Positions 12,931-25,560 of a stretch of DNA of 64,000 nt are shown in pieces. Both the position numbers and the translations under genes were made by a program. The notes under the pieces are model-generated. The model was not told the DNA's origin, ran no database searches, and worked only from the letters and a program-made list of their open reading frames with translations. The DNA is from Tubiluchus corallicola. Its lineage: Eukaryota; Priapulida; Priapulimorpha; Priapulimorphida; Tubiluchidae. The stretch covers positions 496,001 to 560,000 of the forward strand of contig JAQGDQ010000066.1 of the NCBI GenBank assembly GCA_030141605.1. Direction: 5' to 3'. Within the stretch, counting starts at the first letter, position 1; each line of letters opens with the position of its first letter.

Positions 12931-12959
12931 ATTGACTATGGTGCGTGATCATAGTCAAT
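12931..12959. repeat. Short perfect hairpin
   Basis: ATTGACTATG and its exact complement CATAGTCAAT are separated by 9 nt, giving a 10-bp stem. It is in the gap downstream of PPP1R8 with no visible gene context. Confidence 0.6.
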
Positions 12960-14398
12960 ATGGTTCCTGTAGAAGAAGGAAATGCTGCTGGAAAATGAAC
13001 TGCTCGACATATTCTGTGATACACATTTATCAATTGTGCAATCCCATAACTATTCTAAAATCCACTACTATATTATTTACTTGTTACTCGGTTACATTTT
13101 ACACATTGCCTGTGTAACATATGTACTAAGCACAGAAAAATAATACCATAAAAATTGCAATGTGATTTCCAAATGCATATAATTGTGTGCACACATTAAA
13201 GCTACCTCTAACCCTGTAAATTCATTTTTCAAGACACAGTTGCACTTAAACAACTGAGGTTTGCACTATCTGAGCCACAGGAGCTCATTGAGCCACGATA
13301 CAGCTTCATGAACTGCATAGTTAACAATGCAGGTGTCGCCATCTGCTAAAATCATTAATGATATTAAATCTAGTATGCCTTCAGTTGCTACTCTCATCAG
13401 CCTCAGACAAGGACAAGAAAATATTTTTCACAAATAAAGCTTAAAAATTCGTTTTGAAATTTTGTATCATTTACCATTTGTCTTATTGCATACAGAGCTT
13501 TTCTTCGCCTTTAATACTGAACATAAATGCAGAAAATGCATAACTTTTGCCCCTTATACAGTAGAATAGAAAAACATGGAGCAACATAAAGATATATTCT
13601 AACTAGCCATGCCCTCCAAGGAGAGCGCTATTGGGATTAGATATGAGATATGAAACCAAAGTTTTTATCGGCACAATGCATTATGGCAGCTGTAAAAATT
13701 AACAATAAAATATATAACCCTGTTAGAACAGTGAATTATATACTAGATGCAGCAAGCACGCGTCATGCATTCCATTCTACAATCTTTCACTGAAAAACAT
13801 TTCACTTCTCATGGAAACTTCTAACAACTTCCTTTTAAACTGACAACTTTTAAAAAGGTTTTTAACCTCTCATAATGACAAAGGTGCTAATAATCTTCGT
13901 AAAATAAACTAACTATGGATGTATGCGCTATACAGTATTGGCAGAAAACTGAAATTTATCCTAGCTCGTTTACTGCCACTCTGGCGGGATGCCAGGTAAA
14001 CAACAACAGAATTAATTTATACACTTCGGATCAGGATTGGAAACCTCTTAAACGGAATTCACTGAGTTTGAAAAAATTTGCTCACCAACTGCACAGGAGC
14101 ATGGGTCTTTTGTTTAGTATGTTTGATCTACACTATCAGTCAAAGTATGACATTAAATCTCTAACCGACCACTGATTACAAGTTTGGGAACCCGAACTTC
14201 CACTATCATTACATAACACTGAGTTGCAACAGTCACAACATCTCATGAAGTCAATAAATTCAGGAGACAGATGACCACAATACTGTTGTAGGCTATAAGT
14301 GAATGAACTGCATCATAACTACGCAATGGATATTACACAAACACGGCTTTCTGTGGGTAGGAAGCAGTTAAAATGCACTTGTACTATACAACAGTCAA

Positions 14399-17300
14399 TT
14401 ACACAAGCAAAGAATGGGTGGGCCTCTTGCCAGGCCAAGCCTCTTTTGCATATTTCTTTTTCTGTGGCTCATCTTCCATGCCCGGAGGAACAAGCTTTAC
14501 AGGTGCAGTCACAACAGGCACGGGTTTGATATCTGTTCGCTCAACATCTGGTGCCGGATTCGGCAATGCAAAGCCAAGTTTACCAGGCAGAGCAGTGGCA
14601 AATGGACTAACACCTTCGTTAGGATGCGGCATGTTGCCATAGAGATCTTCATTATCATGATGATGAGGCTGTAGTCGTCTAGCTGCTTGTTCAGCATGAC
14701 TGATAGGTGCTTGGCTATCTGACCGCATTTTCTATAAAGAATGCAAAAACATCACTAACAATTGACAAATAAAAATATGTATGCTAGGAAATGGGACACT
14801 GTTTAAAAGAAAGTAAGTACAATAAAAAAATTTATGCAGTTGGTGTTTTCATCGGGTAATCGAGTAATTACTGCGCTTTTACAGTAGGTACACCTACTAG
14901 CAGACTAATAACTGCTGCATTGGCAGTGTGCCAGGCCAACAGCCAGTAGAGGGAAGCCAGATCAAACCATTTTTGCTGTAGCAGTGACTTACAAAAAAAA
15001 CTATGATTTCTTTAACAAGAGGTTAATTATTCAAATGAAAACCTATTTCACCTAGACCACTGACAAAGACACGAATAAACGGATTGTTGAGTTTAACAGC
15101 ACACAAAAAGGATAATATAGATTATTTTATTCCCCCAATCCTTATTGTGTATTAATAGTGCCCAGTGTGATACTACATCAGCTTACGTAGCTAACTCACT
15201 GACAAAGCGTGCAATGAAGTAATTAACGTTTGGCAGATGAAATCACATGATAAAACTCAGTCTAATGCCTTGTGTGGGAAAACACTAACTTTTGCGACTC
15301 ACAGCTCGGGCGTTTAGGCTTTCAGTGTGTAACAAATGAATGCTTGCTAACATAACAGTTCAGTTAGTTAAAATGCACCAGTGGTTGTTTTTATATGTGA
15401 CTACAAATGATTACAGTTTCTTCACTGACACTAAATCTTAACAATCGGGTACCCAACGGGTATAAGGAATAGGATACCAAGTCTGATTTTTGTTACCAAT
15501 TTAAAAACTACAGTTATTAATAGGAATTAACTGGTGTTGTATGAAACTATTTTGTTTACAGTCGAATCCCAGTACTACGATTTTAACGAGACTCAGATAT
15601 TTTTCGTATTTAAGCGTGTTTCGTGCTATCCATTACGTACAATTTTATTAATTCTCAATGTTATTTCTAATGTAAAATAGCAATTATATGAAGCCTGTAA
15701 TCTCTGCACTGGTTATATTTTGATCAGTGAACATAATTTAAGTTTGCTTACCCCCCTGATAGTAGGCGTAGCCATGATACTGTATACATGTGCATTATGC
15801 TATGATGCATAATGAGTAAAAACAATCGAGCTGTTGGCACTGTTAGCAACAAGTAAAGGGTGCCTAGATGGGGTGGACCACAGCAGAAATCGTATTACTG
15901 CAAAAAGTGTTTTTCATATTGAACTTATATTGGAGGGTCTTTGAGAAACCATCATATAAAACAGGGTTTCGTAATAACAAGTTTGGTGTTAACCATAAGT
16001 CAGGTGTTATTATAATCCTAGTAGGGACATAACAAAATCATCGCACTACTGACAGTTTTTTATAAACCGAATTGTATTACTGAGATTCGACTGTATTACA
16101 AAATTCTTTTTATAATCCAAGAAAATGTTACAGGCTGGAGTAAATAAAATAAATAAATTACCAATCAACTGTAATCATGATCTTCAGTACGCTGAGCTCA
16201 CATAGTGTGCTTATATTACAGTATAGGCTAGAATATGTACACATTTTACAGGTTCGGTAGTAAAATTATTACACTCAATGTCGCGAGCAGTGGAAAAAAG
16301 CCACATTCGAGCTGTAGTGTAGACTGATGCACAGTATACAGTGTGGCGTACTGCCAATGTTTTCTCAGTCACACAGTTGTCAAAAAAATTTTCTATATAT
16401 ATATAAACGTATCATCTAAATGCAATAATCTGTCAACAAACAATGTAACTTTCCGAATATGGGAATAAGTACGACCACTACCTTATTTGGAATAAATGCT
16501 GTCGACACCATGTTGCGAAAACGGCCAACTGATGGATCAATATCCTCTGCGAATGAAAGAAAAATCACAAAAATTAACTGTCATTATCTAATAAATAATC
16601 ACCAAAAACAAAAATATTAAAGCTAGTAAAGTTAGCAAGTATTACTGTCATATATACAGGTATTATCAGTAGCAAATCAACAAACTGCTTGTAATTTATA
16701 ATGCAACTTATCCCAGTTGGGCAGCATTTTTAAATTTCATATATCATAGTACAATGCAATCATTCCAGTACATGCAAATTAAATATTGTGGCTTAAAATA
16801 CAGTAACACATTCTGCCAAGTCTGAAATGGAATAATAGTATGCCAACTGCCAAATGTAAGTATGCATTTTGGTGTTTATGCTAATGTTTCCCATTCATTA
16901 ACAAGATTATACAAACTTATCAGATCACATGACAAAGAAGTCTGCACTTGATTTGCAAATACAAACAAACTGTGACATTTATATATGTGAGAGAAGCTGA
17001 TTGAGTCTAGAATTTCCTAATTTGGCAAAATTATTATGTTTCACTATAAAAGAGCTGCAATTTTATTTTACGACAGTCGGGCACACAGCGGTCAATTTGA
17101 CAATCAGCATCTCGAATGCTTAGTAAAGAAACTTGAAATTTTAGTCCAAAAAAAGTTGAAGTTTTTAATTAATGGGGAATGTCTTAGTTATAATGGCAAA
17201 CTTCATTTCTAAAAATTCTAGCTGATCAAAAGTTAGAGTTTAGCCAAGTGACCACCAGCATGATATTTGTTGTTAAAGTTACGATTAGTGAAAACTTTCA

Positions 17301-20300
17301 GCTATTCACATAAAAAACTGGATTCTTTAAAAATAACGTTCATCACTTCATCACTGAATACGATATATGACCAATTAGTTTCTTATAATTTTACCAACCT
17401 GGATTAATTATTTCTTCATCTAAGCTGAAACTAACATGTACGAGTTTCTTCTTCCCCCGTTTGCCGCGCACCATTTCTCCTTCACTTTCCGGGATGCCGA
17501 ATGTTGTCACACGTCGATTGTGTGCTGTGTTGAACTCAGTGAGGTTCTAATTAAAACAAAAGAATTAGTTTATCTGTCTATTAAATTCCATTTTTAAAAT
17601 AATTTTTTGAGTTTTTCACTTGACAGTCAGAAGGATGTTAGCAGCGTAGAAGCATTTTTTAATGTACATGTAACCACGAAAAGTGTTACACAAAAACAAA
17701 TAAAACAAATTTGACAGAGACAGATACGTATTACTAGTATCTAAGTATTATACTTTTAACAAATTTTAAAACATTGCAAATTTGCTAATAAATTTTGTAT
17801 AACATGAATCTTAATGTTTATCATTATAATCAATACTGATACGGGATAGAACTAAATAAAATTACATTTAAATCTAATTAATTCCGTCTATTCATTTCAG
17901 ATAAAAGTTTCCATAGGTCTCATTTTCATGATTTAAAAGATAACAATTCTCTGTATGTTTGTGCTAAAACAGAACACTGTGGAAGACAAATTTATACATC
18001 CTGCTATAAAAATTAAAGTAGGGCTCAAAATTTTGACAATAAAACAATGCTTCTATTGTACTCTCTACAGCAGATAATTGAAAACAACATTGACACAGGA
18101 TGAGATGATTCAGTTGTCAATTGAACATGCGTTAGTTGTACAAAAGCTTGTAAGTTAAAGCAATCAAAGCGCAGGCAATGTAAATTGCTCAGTTCGTTGC
18201 TGCCAGCACTCAAATGTGTTCAAACAATGATTTTCTAAGTTCAAATTGAATATTGCATGCAAATATTCCCCAGAACCAATTAAGATTAATTTTTACATCA
18301 AGTTCAGTCTCAGTTTCCGGCAACCCCAACAAGCCTCCTTCCATTTCATCACTGTCATCTGTTAGACCTTTTGGCTTTGCTTGTGGACGCTCCCGGATGA
18401 TGTAAGTTCGTGTTGAGGCACCAAATGTCAGTATAGAGTCGAGTGGAACCTGTTGGGGTTTATGAGACTCCAGACGAATGGTGCCAAGAAATGTGCCATG
18501 AGCTAAACAAAATCACTCTATTAACGCACTAACTAACTTAAATACAGAAGTAAAACTACTTGAATGTGATCAATTTAGCCTGTATAGAATCTTACAAACA
18601 TTATATTATAATTATCTTACAATATTACAAACATTAACTCTCGGCCACAGGAAAAGGGGTGCAAAAATATCACAAGTGTCTTTATTGAGTTATAACATTT
18701 TGCCATGAAGCCACTAGTACTTGTCCTCTTTTGTGTTTAAATGATTATCTATTTATTACAAGCAGATTTAATTAGACCTCTTACACGTCACTTACTTTTA
18801 TTATAACATTAATTACAACAGTGGTGGTAGGTAAAAATGAGAAAGTAAGCAAATGCAAGATATTTTTATAGTGCATGTTAGCTGACTTTGAAATTTGCCA
18901 AATTTGTTGTGAAAAACAGGCCTATATTTAGGCCTTGGAGGCCTAACTGAACAAAGAAACATAATTTACTATAAATAAAAATACGCCTGCTGAAAATTTA
19001 TAGTTTAAACTTGATACAGCACATGTCAGTATGAAAAAGTAGCCAAAGATATGACAAATGTTTAGCGACTAACCGAAGCAGTACAGTGGCGTTTGTTCTA
19101 TATTTGTGCTCTGGGTGTGACTACACCCCTCTGCCAGTATTCACATGAAATATTTCATGTGGCTGAGGGTTAAACAGTAAACTGTGGTGAATGTGTTAAA
19201 AACAGAGCAAATCAGCACAGCAAAGTGATCACAGGCAAATTATTCCAAATAAAAAATAACAGGTTGATGCAAAACTGCTTGCTAATACTTACTGCTGCCA
19301 AGGTCTACCAAGAAGCATCTATTTAGATGTTTATGCCAAAGAAGTGCTGAATGCACTCGCGAACATGAACCATGATCTGTGCAAAAATCTACAACATCCC
19401 GGTTTCTTCCAAATAAGTAAAATCTCTTCTCATCAATCATGAGTTTCTATACAAAGCAAATAAACCACAAATTCATGAACATAATAAAGATGGTTTGATA
19501 TAGCAACCGAATCATGTAACAATGTCTAAATGTGCTGCTAGGTTTTTGTAAGCTGACATCATTGGATGCCAGCTCAAAACTTATCTTTTCACTCAGACAA
19601 AATATTAGTCACATGAAATGTTGACTGTTAACAATAACTTGCAAGTACACAGTACAATAGTCACACTTACATACTTACCTGTATTAACTTGCCATCTTTC
19701 AAAACATCAAGGTGTAGTCCTACAGGTGGCTTACCTGCCCTAAAACAAAAAACACACTAACACATTGACTGCCATGCCATTATAAAGGTATTTCTTTACA
19801 ACTGCCAAGCAAATAATAACACATAGCTGGCATATGACATCACAAATGCCTGCTTGCACTTAAAATCTTACAGTATCAGAGCTGGCTTTACCGCCAGGCA
19901 AACTAGACTGTTGCCTAGGGTACCAAATTTTGCAATTCAATGCAATTAACTTTTATGTTTAGCATAAGTAATAACGTAACTTATGTGCAATTACTTAAGC
20001 GCACAATACCAATTAAATGAAACGAACTCTTGCATTATTTTCCTGCTAAAATGTATGATTCTTCGATACATAGCTTCGACAAGGAGCTTTTTTCCCTCAG
20101 CAAAACACCATCTTATCTACTTTTGCTTTACCTGGTTTCTTAAGATTACGTCATTTCATGCAGACGTTACTGACCTTGCCTGCTTTGGCCCACAGAGCAG
20201 CAGAGAAAGTTACGGCTCCTCCCGTTAACAAAAAAGTTTCTTACAATAGCATTTATATAATTTTGACAAATAAGCCTGTAAGAATCTAGGCCTTCAGGAC

Positions 20301-20972
20301 CGTAATACAGGAAATGAAAGGTAAAATGATAGGAAAGGTAAAAAAGATAGGGAATGAACAGCAAAACGATTCCCTACCGAAGTATTTGTTACTGGACAAG
20401 ATAAAGAAACTAATCAAATGGATCTATGTGAAAAACAGCAGTCAGTGCTTCAAAAATTTGCAGATGAAAAGGCCGAGAGACATTCTAGCCAAGAGCAAAT
20501 GTACATGAACAGCATGCAGCGGAAATTGTAAAAAAATTGATTGCTCCTAAAGATCCAGGATGTACAATGAGGTCAAAAATTCCATTTTAAATGAAATCAA
20601 CACAAGTTGTAGATAGGTAATGAAGTTAATTAGAACACAAGCTTAACACACAATTCACGTCAAACATATTGGAGTATCGCTCTGCCTCCGCTGCGACGTC
20701 AGCACAACTGAGCGGCATTCATGACATCAGCTCCCACTGAATGACAACTCTCTTTAGTAAACAACATCACAACTAATGTCAAATCAGTGAACACACTGAT
20801 TATGCTTTTTCATTCGCAAATTTATGCATAATCATTTCTAATTGCCTTCACCATTTTTTGTATTATTATAGTAGTGAAAGTGGTAATACTATAATGCTGG
20901 AAAATGTACTTACCATGAAGGTGGTTCATATGGCACTGGCCGAAGTGTCTTTGACGACTCTTTTGCTGACAT
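14399..20972 (-). CDS. PPP1R8: PPP1R8/NIPP1, nuclear inhibitor of protein phosphatase 1 (7 exons, 341 aa)
   Basis: Nuclear regulatory subunit of PP1 that also binds spliceosomal phosphoproteins through its FHA domain. Exons: 20972-20914, 19739-19679, 19446-19293, 18502-18297, 17546-17399, 16546-16482, 14731-14399; phases agree and the sum is 1026 nt (vertebrate protein about 351 aa). FHA signatures: FGRN at 52-55, SCSRVH at 67-72, STHGTFLG at 91-98. LLGLPETETELDNLTEFNTA precedes a basic stretch (187-194, RGKRGKKK) and the PP1-docking site, which here reads HVSF (197-200) instead of the usual RVTF. SVGRFRNMV and the C-terminal KKKYAKEAWPGKRP (inhibitory and RNA-binding tail) are conserved. The start gives MSAKESSKTLRPVPYEPPSW, then AGKPPVGLHLDV as in the family. 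Introns contain a pogo-like MITE and a hAT relic. Identification is firm. Confidence 0.95.
15559..16093. mobile_element. pogo/Tigger-type MITE in PPP1R8 intron 6
   Basis: About 535 bp flanked by TA on both sides. The ends are inverted: CAGTCGAATCCCAGTACTAC on the left versus the complement of GTATTACTGAGATTCGACTG on the right, roughly 21 of 24 bases matching. CAGTCGAA-type termini with TA target duplication are characteristic of pogo-like Tc1/mariner elements. No transposase frame is seen. Confidence 0.7.
19142..19161. repeat. Perfect 20-bp palindrome in PPP1R8 intron 3
   Basis: CACATGAAATATTTCATGTG is its own reverse complement with no spacer. It contains the word ATATTTCATGT. No larger element was recognised around it. 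Confidence 0.7.
19877..20508 (+). mobile_element. Relic hAT transposon (5' end and N-terminal transposase remnant)
   Basis: Begins with CAGAGCTGGCTTTACC, then AGGCAAACTAG and GTTGCCTAGGG, the recognisable 5' terminus of a widespread animal hAT family. About 400 bp further (20291 on) the frame reads PSGP, stop, YRK, stop, K, which fits the usual PSG-x-YRK-x-KK N-terminus of the zinc-finger hAT transposases, and continues as a K-rich 64-residue open frame ending at 20508. At least two stops and no right terminus, so it is inactive. It sits in PPP1R8 intron 1 on the opposite strand. Confidence 0.5.
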
Positions 20973-22100
20973 TACTGATTTGTAGTTAGTAGCTGCTGAT
21001 CACAGCTACTTGCTTCTGTCGCCAATATAGTTCTTTTATTTTTCCATACCTACTGAACAGTTCACTGCATAGGAAAATAAAAACATTGTATTGCACAGCA
21101 TTAAATTCCTGTAAGTTTAGTATTAGTTATCTATGCAAAAATTGTTCACTCAGGACATGACCAATTCTTGATCAGATGTCTGATTACATAAGTAGCTACA
21201 TTAGATATGCAGATACCACACTGTATAATGCACACACAGAATTTAAGCAAATGGAGGTACATGTACAAATGTGCCTGTCTAATATGTGACTTGACCTCTA
21301 TTTGAAAAACAGTTAACATACAAGAACATACTTAGTGCCTTCACCGTGCACTGAATGCTGTGTAAAACATTTTTTATTCTCGAAAAACGCCAATTATTCC
21401 GCAACTTGCACTATTTTTTTTGGAATTTGTCAAAAATTAAAAAAACTTAGCCAAATTAGATGCAGTAACTTAAGCAGAATATACGACCAGAAAGCTATTT
21501 CATATCAAAGTATACGAATTCTGCATGTACACAATTAAAGACTAAAAGGTTAGATGCTAAATCAATAAACGATTTCACTTATGCCCGGTATCGATTTCTA
21601 ACGCCTCCACTTGATTAAATTTCATTTTATGTACACACACTTGCAACTGCCATCCGTAAACAGTCACTGATGCAATGTATATAACAAGGTGTTAGAGTTC
21701 ACATGATTATGACTCTGATTAATGTTATCGGTAACAGAAACGCTTGGTACTTAGTTATGTTTATTCAGGTAAATTAGAGGTAAATTGTGAGGGTTTCCCA
21801 TGTTGCCAAAAATGGTGGTAAAAAATTTCCTTTGTCTGTGAAATTTTTCCTTTGAAATTGAGTAATGCTGCTGATGTTATATTTTTGTGTGAACTTCTTA
21901 CCTATTATTGTACTCTGCTCCTTGCTGAAGTTTTTATTGGACTCAATGCTGAGCCATTCTTAGAATTTAAGGTTCCTAAGGTGGTAACTAGTTCTGACGT
22001 CTCTCGATTGAACCGCCTTTTTGACTTTTGCTTTGTAGATGTGGACTGTTGCAGAATATCTACTAGATTAGTACTTTGAAGTGTTAAAAACACTGTTTTA
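20973..22100. other. PPP1R8 upstream region and LINE 5' flank
   Basis: This contains the presumed PPP1R8 promoter and 5' UTR just right of 20972. I see no CpG-rich core, TATA box or conserved exon. The part after about 21780 may be 5' sequence of the adjoining retrotransposon. Confidence 0.4.
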
Positions 22101-25100
22101 ATGGATGTTAATGCTGATATGAGTAGTAACAAGAGTAGTTCCAGTGCTGAGAGTAGTAAGCCTTCTCATTGTCGTAGCACTAGAAGTAGCAGTGCTCTAT
22201 TATTGCAACAACCTGTCCAAGCCAATTTGAAAAATAGTAACCATCATGCTGTTGCTGTTGTTCAAAGCCATGGTGTGGGAAATAGTCCCATGAAAATTGC
22301 TTTGAAAAGCTCTCCTGTTTCTAAGCAAAAAGGGACAAATAGCAAAAAGTCAGCCAAGCAGCCTGCTGTTTCTGTGCTTAGCAAACAATGTTAACTGCCT
22401 ACTAGTGATGAAATGATAAATAAAAAATCCACAATTGATGACTATGATAGCTGTTGTGAAGTATGCCAATGCGTGATTTTGAGTAGTACCAGTGCTATGC
22501 AGTGTGATCGATGACATCTTTGATTTTGTACTTCTTGCCTTAATATGGATGATGCCACTTATCGTGCCCATTGTACTCTAGGCATTTCAAGCTCTTGGTT
22601 TTGTTCTGAATGCCATCCCAAAGCTCTTAAAGCTATTGCTACTGATAAGACCATTGATGACAACATGCATGAGCTGTCAAAAATGATCGATACTAAGTTT
22701 GAAGCTATGAATGCTATTGCCGGTGATGTTGCTGTCTTGACTGCAAAAGTTGACAAGCTGTCCACTAATGACAAAAGAATTTCTGCATTGCCAAAAGATG
22801 TTGTATCTCTAGTGGAGAAGATCAAATCTCTAGTGTATGAGCCTATTGAGAAGCAAAGACGATCTAAGAATATTATTTTAAAGCGTGTACCTGAATCCTC
22901 AGCCATTGATCCTTCTGTTGCTCTCGCAAATGATAAAGCCAAATATCTACAAATTCTCAGTATGCTTGATTGTTCTACTGAGCCTGTTGTAGTTAGATGT
23001 CTTGATGCTAAAAAAGCAGATGTGATCTGACCCATCCTTTAATTCCTTTTTGATTTAACTCGGAATCTACAGTGTCTTTCCTACTACAGAACAAACAATG
23101 TCTGAAAGATGTTGGTTTCTGGTACAATGAAGTCTTTACTAATGCAGATTTAACTTTGCTGGATCATCAAAGAATTGTAACACAAGTAAAAGCTGCTGCA
23201 TCTAGAAGTCGTCAAAATGCAGTAATTTTGCAAGATGTTCTCTCGCAATGCAACAATGATTCGAAGACTTGTATCACCCACTCTGTAGCTCAGCGTGACG
23301 ATGGCCGTATAATTGGAAGAAATGGTGGAGTCATCTCCACACTAAGATCTAAGCACGATGTTACTATTAATGATCATGATACTAGTATCAAGTTTTCTGT
23401 TGATTTCTCTTACACGTATGAAAATATTAGACCTTGGAGAGACTTTTGAAAAGCTTCACTACCTCAGTTGCGTGATTTTTTTTTGCAAACACTGACTAGG
23501 TAATGAGATGTGTAATCGTGATGTTATAAGTTCTTGGAACGTTTTCCTCCATTCCTACAACTATGCAGTAGATGACTTCGTCCCTCTAAGGGGAATCTCT
23601 ATATCTCAGTGTAAAAAATTATGTGTACCCTGGGAAAATGATAAATGTGTCCGTCAAGCTAAATCTAAAGAGCTTAAACTTTGGAGGCTGTGGAACCGTA
23701 CTAATCTGTGTAGCGCCCTTGCTGAGTATACCAGACAATCCCAGCAGTTAAGATTGTCTATTCGCCATGCAAGATGAGGAACGAAAATAGGCTTGCAAGC
23801 AGGCTGACCAAAATGGAAGGAATTCTTCAGGTATAGTAAATACTTCTTGAAGCCTTCCAACCGTATAAAAAGATTGCTTAAAAGATTGTAACAATGATGT
23901 TGTTACTTGTCCTAAAAAGGTCGCTTCTACAATAAATGATGCTTCCTGTTCTTTCTTCATCCATGAACCTGATGATAATGCCTTGCCTATTCCTTCTTCT
24001 GGCTGGAATGCTGATTCTCTGAATGACATTAATTTCAGTATTAACGGTGTAGCTTATTAACATGCTAAGCTTATTAAATCAACACCATTTAAAGCTAGAT
24101 GGCCCGATGAAGTCCATGGCTTTATTTTGAAATCCTGTGCTCTCCAGCTTGCTCTCCCTCTTTTCCTGTTGTTCCTTGATTCTGGAGTCCTCACCCAATG
24201 TTGGCTTATCTGTTGGCAAACAGTCAAATGCATGTCCTTCATGTGATGATTTTCGCCCCATATTTTTGTCATCTGTAGTTGTCAAATGCTTTGAATCTAT
24301 TTTGTGGGACGAGATTCTAACCTTTCTTATTCAAACTGAATGAATATGCAAGTCCACATGGTTCTCTTCCTCTTCGTTCAGTCGTATCTAATCTATTGTC
24401 ATGTTTAAATCAGTGGACTGGCTTCTTCGATGATCCTACTTTGCCTGGTATCGATATACTTCATCTTGACTTCAAAAAGACATTTGATTCTGTCCCCCGT
24501 CAATGTCTCTTACTTAAGATGGAATATTCTGGTATAAGAGGTAAGCTTCTTAAGTGGTTCAGTTACTTTCTTACTCATCGTTTTTCAACGTGTTGTTCTT
24601 CACGGTTTAACCACTGAATGGCGCCCCGTTATAAGTGGTATCCCTCAAGGAACCTTGAGTGGCCCATACTGCTTCCTTATTTTTATAAATGATATTACCA
24701 ATTGTATTTCCCCAGGGACTAGCACACCGTTATTTGTTGATGATTTAAAGCCCTTTCGTCCGATTTGGGACGATCTTGATCGTTATATTTTACAACATGG
24801 CTTGGATGAAATTTTAGGCTGGTGCTGTAAATGGTTGATGACACTTAAACCTAGTAAATGTGCTTTACTTAGAATATGGCCTAAATCTAATACGCTTTAC
24901 TCTCTAAATAATGCTCAAATAGCTGAAAAAAGTTGTATCAGAGACTTGAGCGTAATGATTTCTAAAGACCTCAAATGGAATTCCCATGTGAGTCATATCA
25001 TTACTAAAGCAAACCGTCGTATTGGCATGATTAAGCAGTGTGTGATATCGAGAAATGCAGCAGTAATTATTCCTCTCTATAAAAGCTGTTGTTCGACCCA

Positions 25101-25560
25101 TTCTGGAATACCGTGTCGGTTGTATGGTAACCCCAGTATGCTACTCTCAAGAATGCTTTTGAAAGAACTCGGGATAGATGTACTTGTCTTGCTATTGATT
25201 TGGATCCCGCTTCAATTTCTACTCTTGAGCAAAGGCGTGAGACTGTAGACCTTGTGAACTGCTTCAAAATAATTAGTGGAACTACTATTCTGACTAAAGC
25301 AGATTTTTTTCCAGGCCTCACAGAATTCTTCGTGGTCATGTGTCTAAGTTATTTGTACAACCAGCTAGAACCAACATCAGATCACATTTCTTTTCAGCAT
25401 CGTGTGGTTCAACAATGGAATTATCTTTCATCATCAACCATCAGCGCTTCATCAGTTGACAGTTTCAAAAGGCATATGAGAGATGACCGTTTCTAGATAG
25501 TTACCATCTAGATGATCTAGGTCCTTATTTCTTTGGATAAGGTATGTTAATGTCGCGGCG
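22101..25560 (+). mobile_element. Degenerate CR1-like non-LTR retrotransposon
   Basis: ORF1 starts at 22101 with a Ser/Lys-rich leader and continues in one frame, with three stops, into a PHD finger (CCEVC, MQCD, FCTSC, HC, WFCSEC; about 22452-22612), then a coiled coil and an RRM-like stretch to 23030. A frame-shifted piece to 23449 carries the end of ORF1 joined to the tail of an apurinic endonuclease (NDHDTSIKF), so most of the endonuclease is missing. After the pre-RT segment (23530-23777, DDFVPLRG) come RT pieces: DDFRPIFLSSVVVKCFE (24245), LHLDFKKTFDSVPRQ (24461), ISGIPQGTLSGP (24634), and the catalytic box as FVDD (24736) where YADD is expected. The frame ends near 25496. PHD-bearing ORF1 is known in CR1-type elements. 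Multiple stops and frameshifts make it a pseudogene. Confidence 0.85.

Larger units (their letters stand above)
10102..14398. other. Intergenic gap between the divergently placed 5' end of WSCD and 3' end of PPP1R8
   Basis: No conserved coding exon is visible. It holds the degenerate inverted repeat at 10590-11480, a T/G/C-rich imperfect trinucleotide tract at about 10965-11180, and a hairpin at 12931-12959. The right half probably includes the PPP1R8 3' UTR. Short ORFs at 11456-11893, 12932-13117 and 13915-14175 show no recognisable domain. Confidence 0.5.

Noticed and set aside
13915-14175. 86-aa plus-strand frame downstream of PPP1R8
   Set aside because: No domain, not extended by plausible exons, and probably opposite to the PPP1R8 3' UTR.
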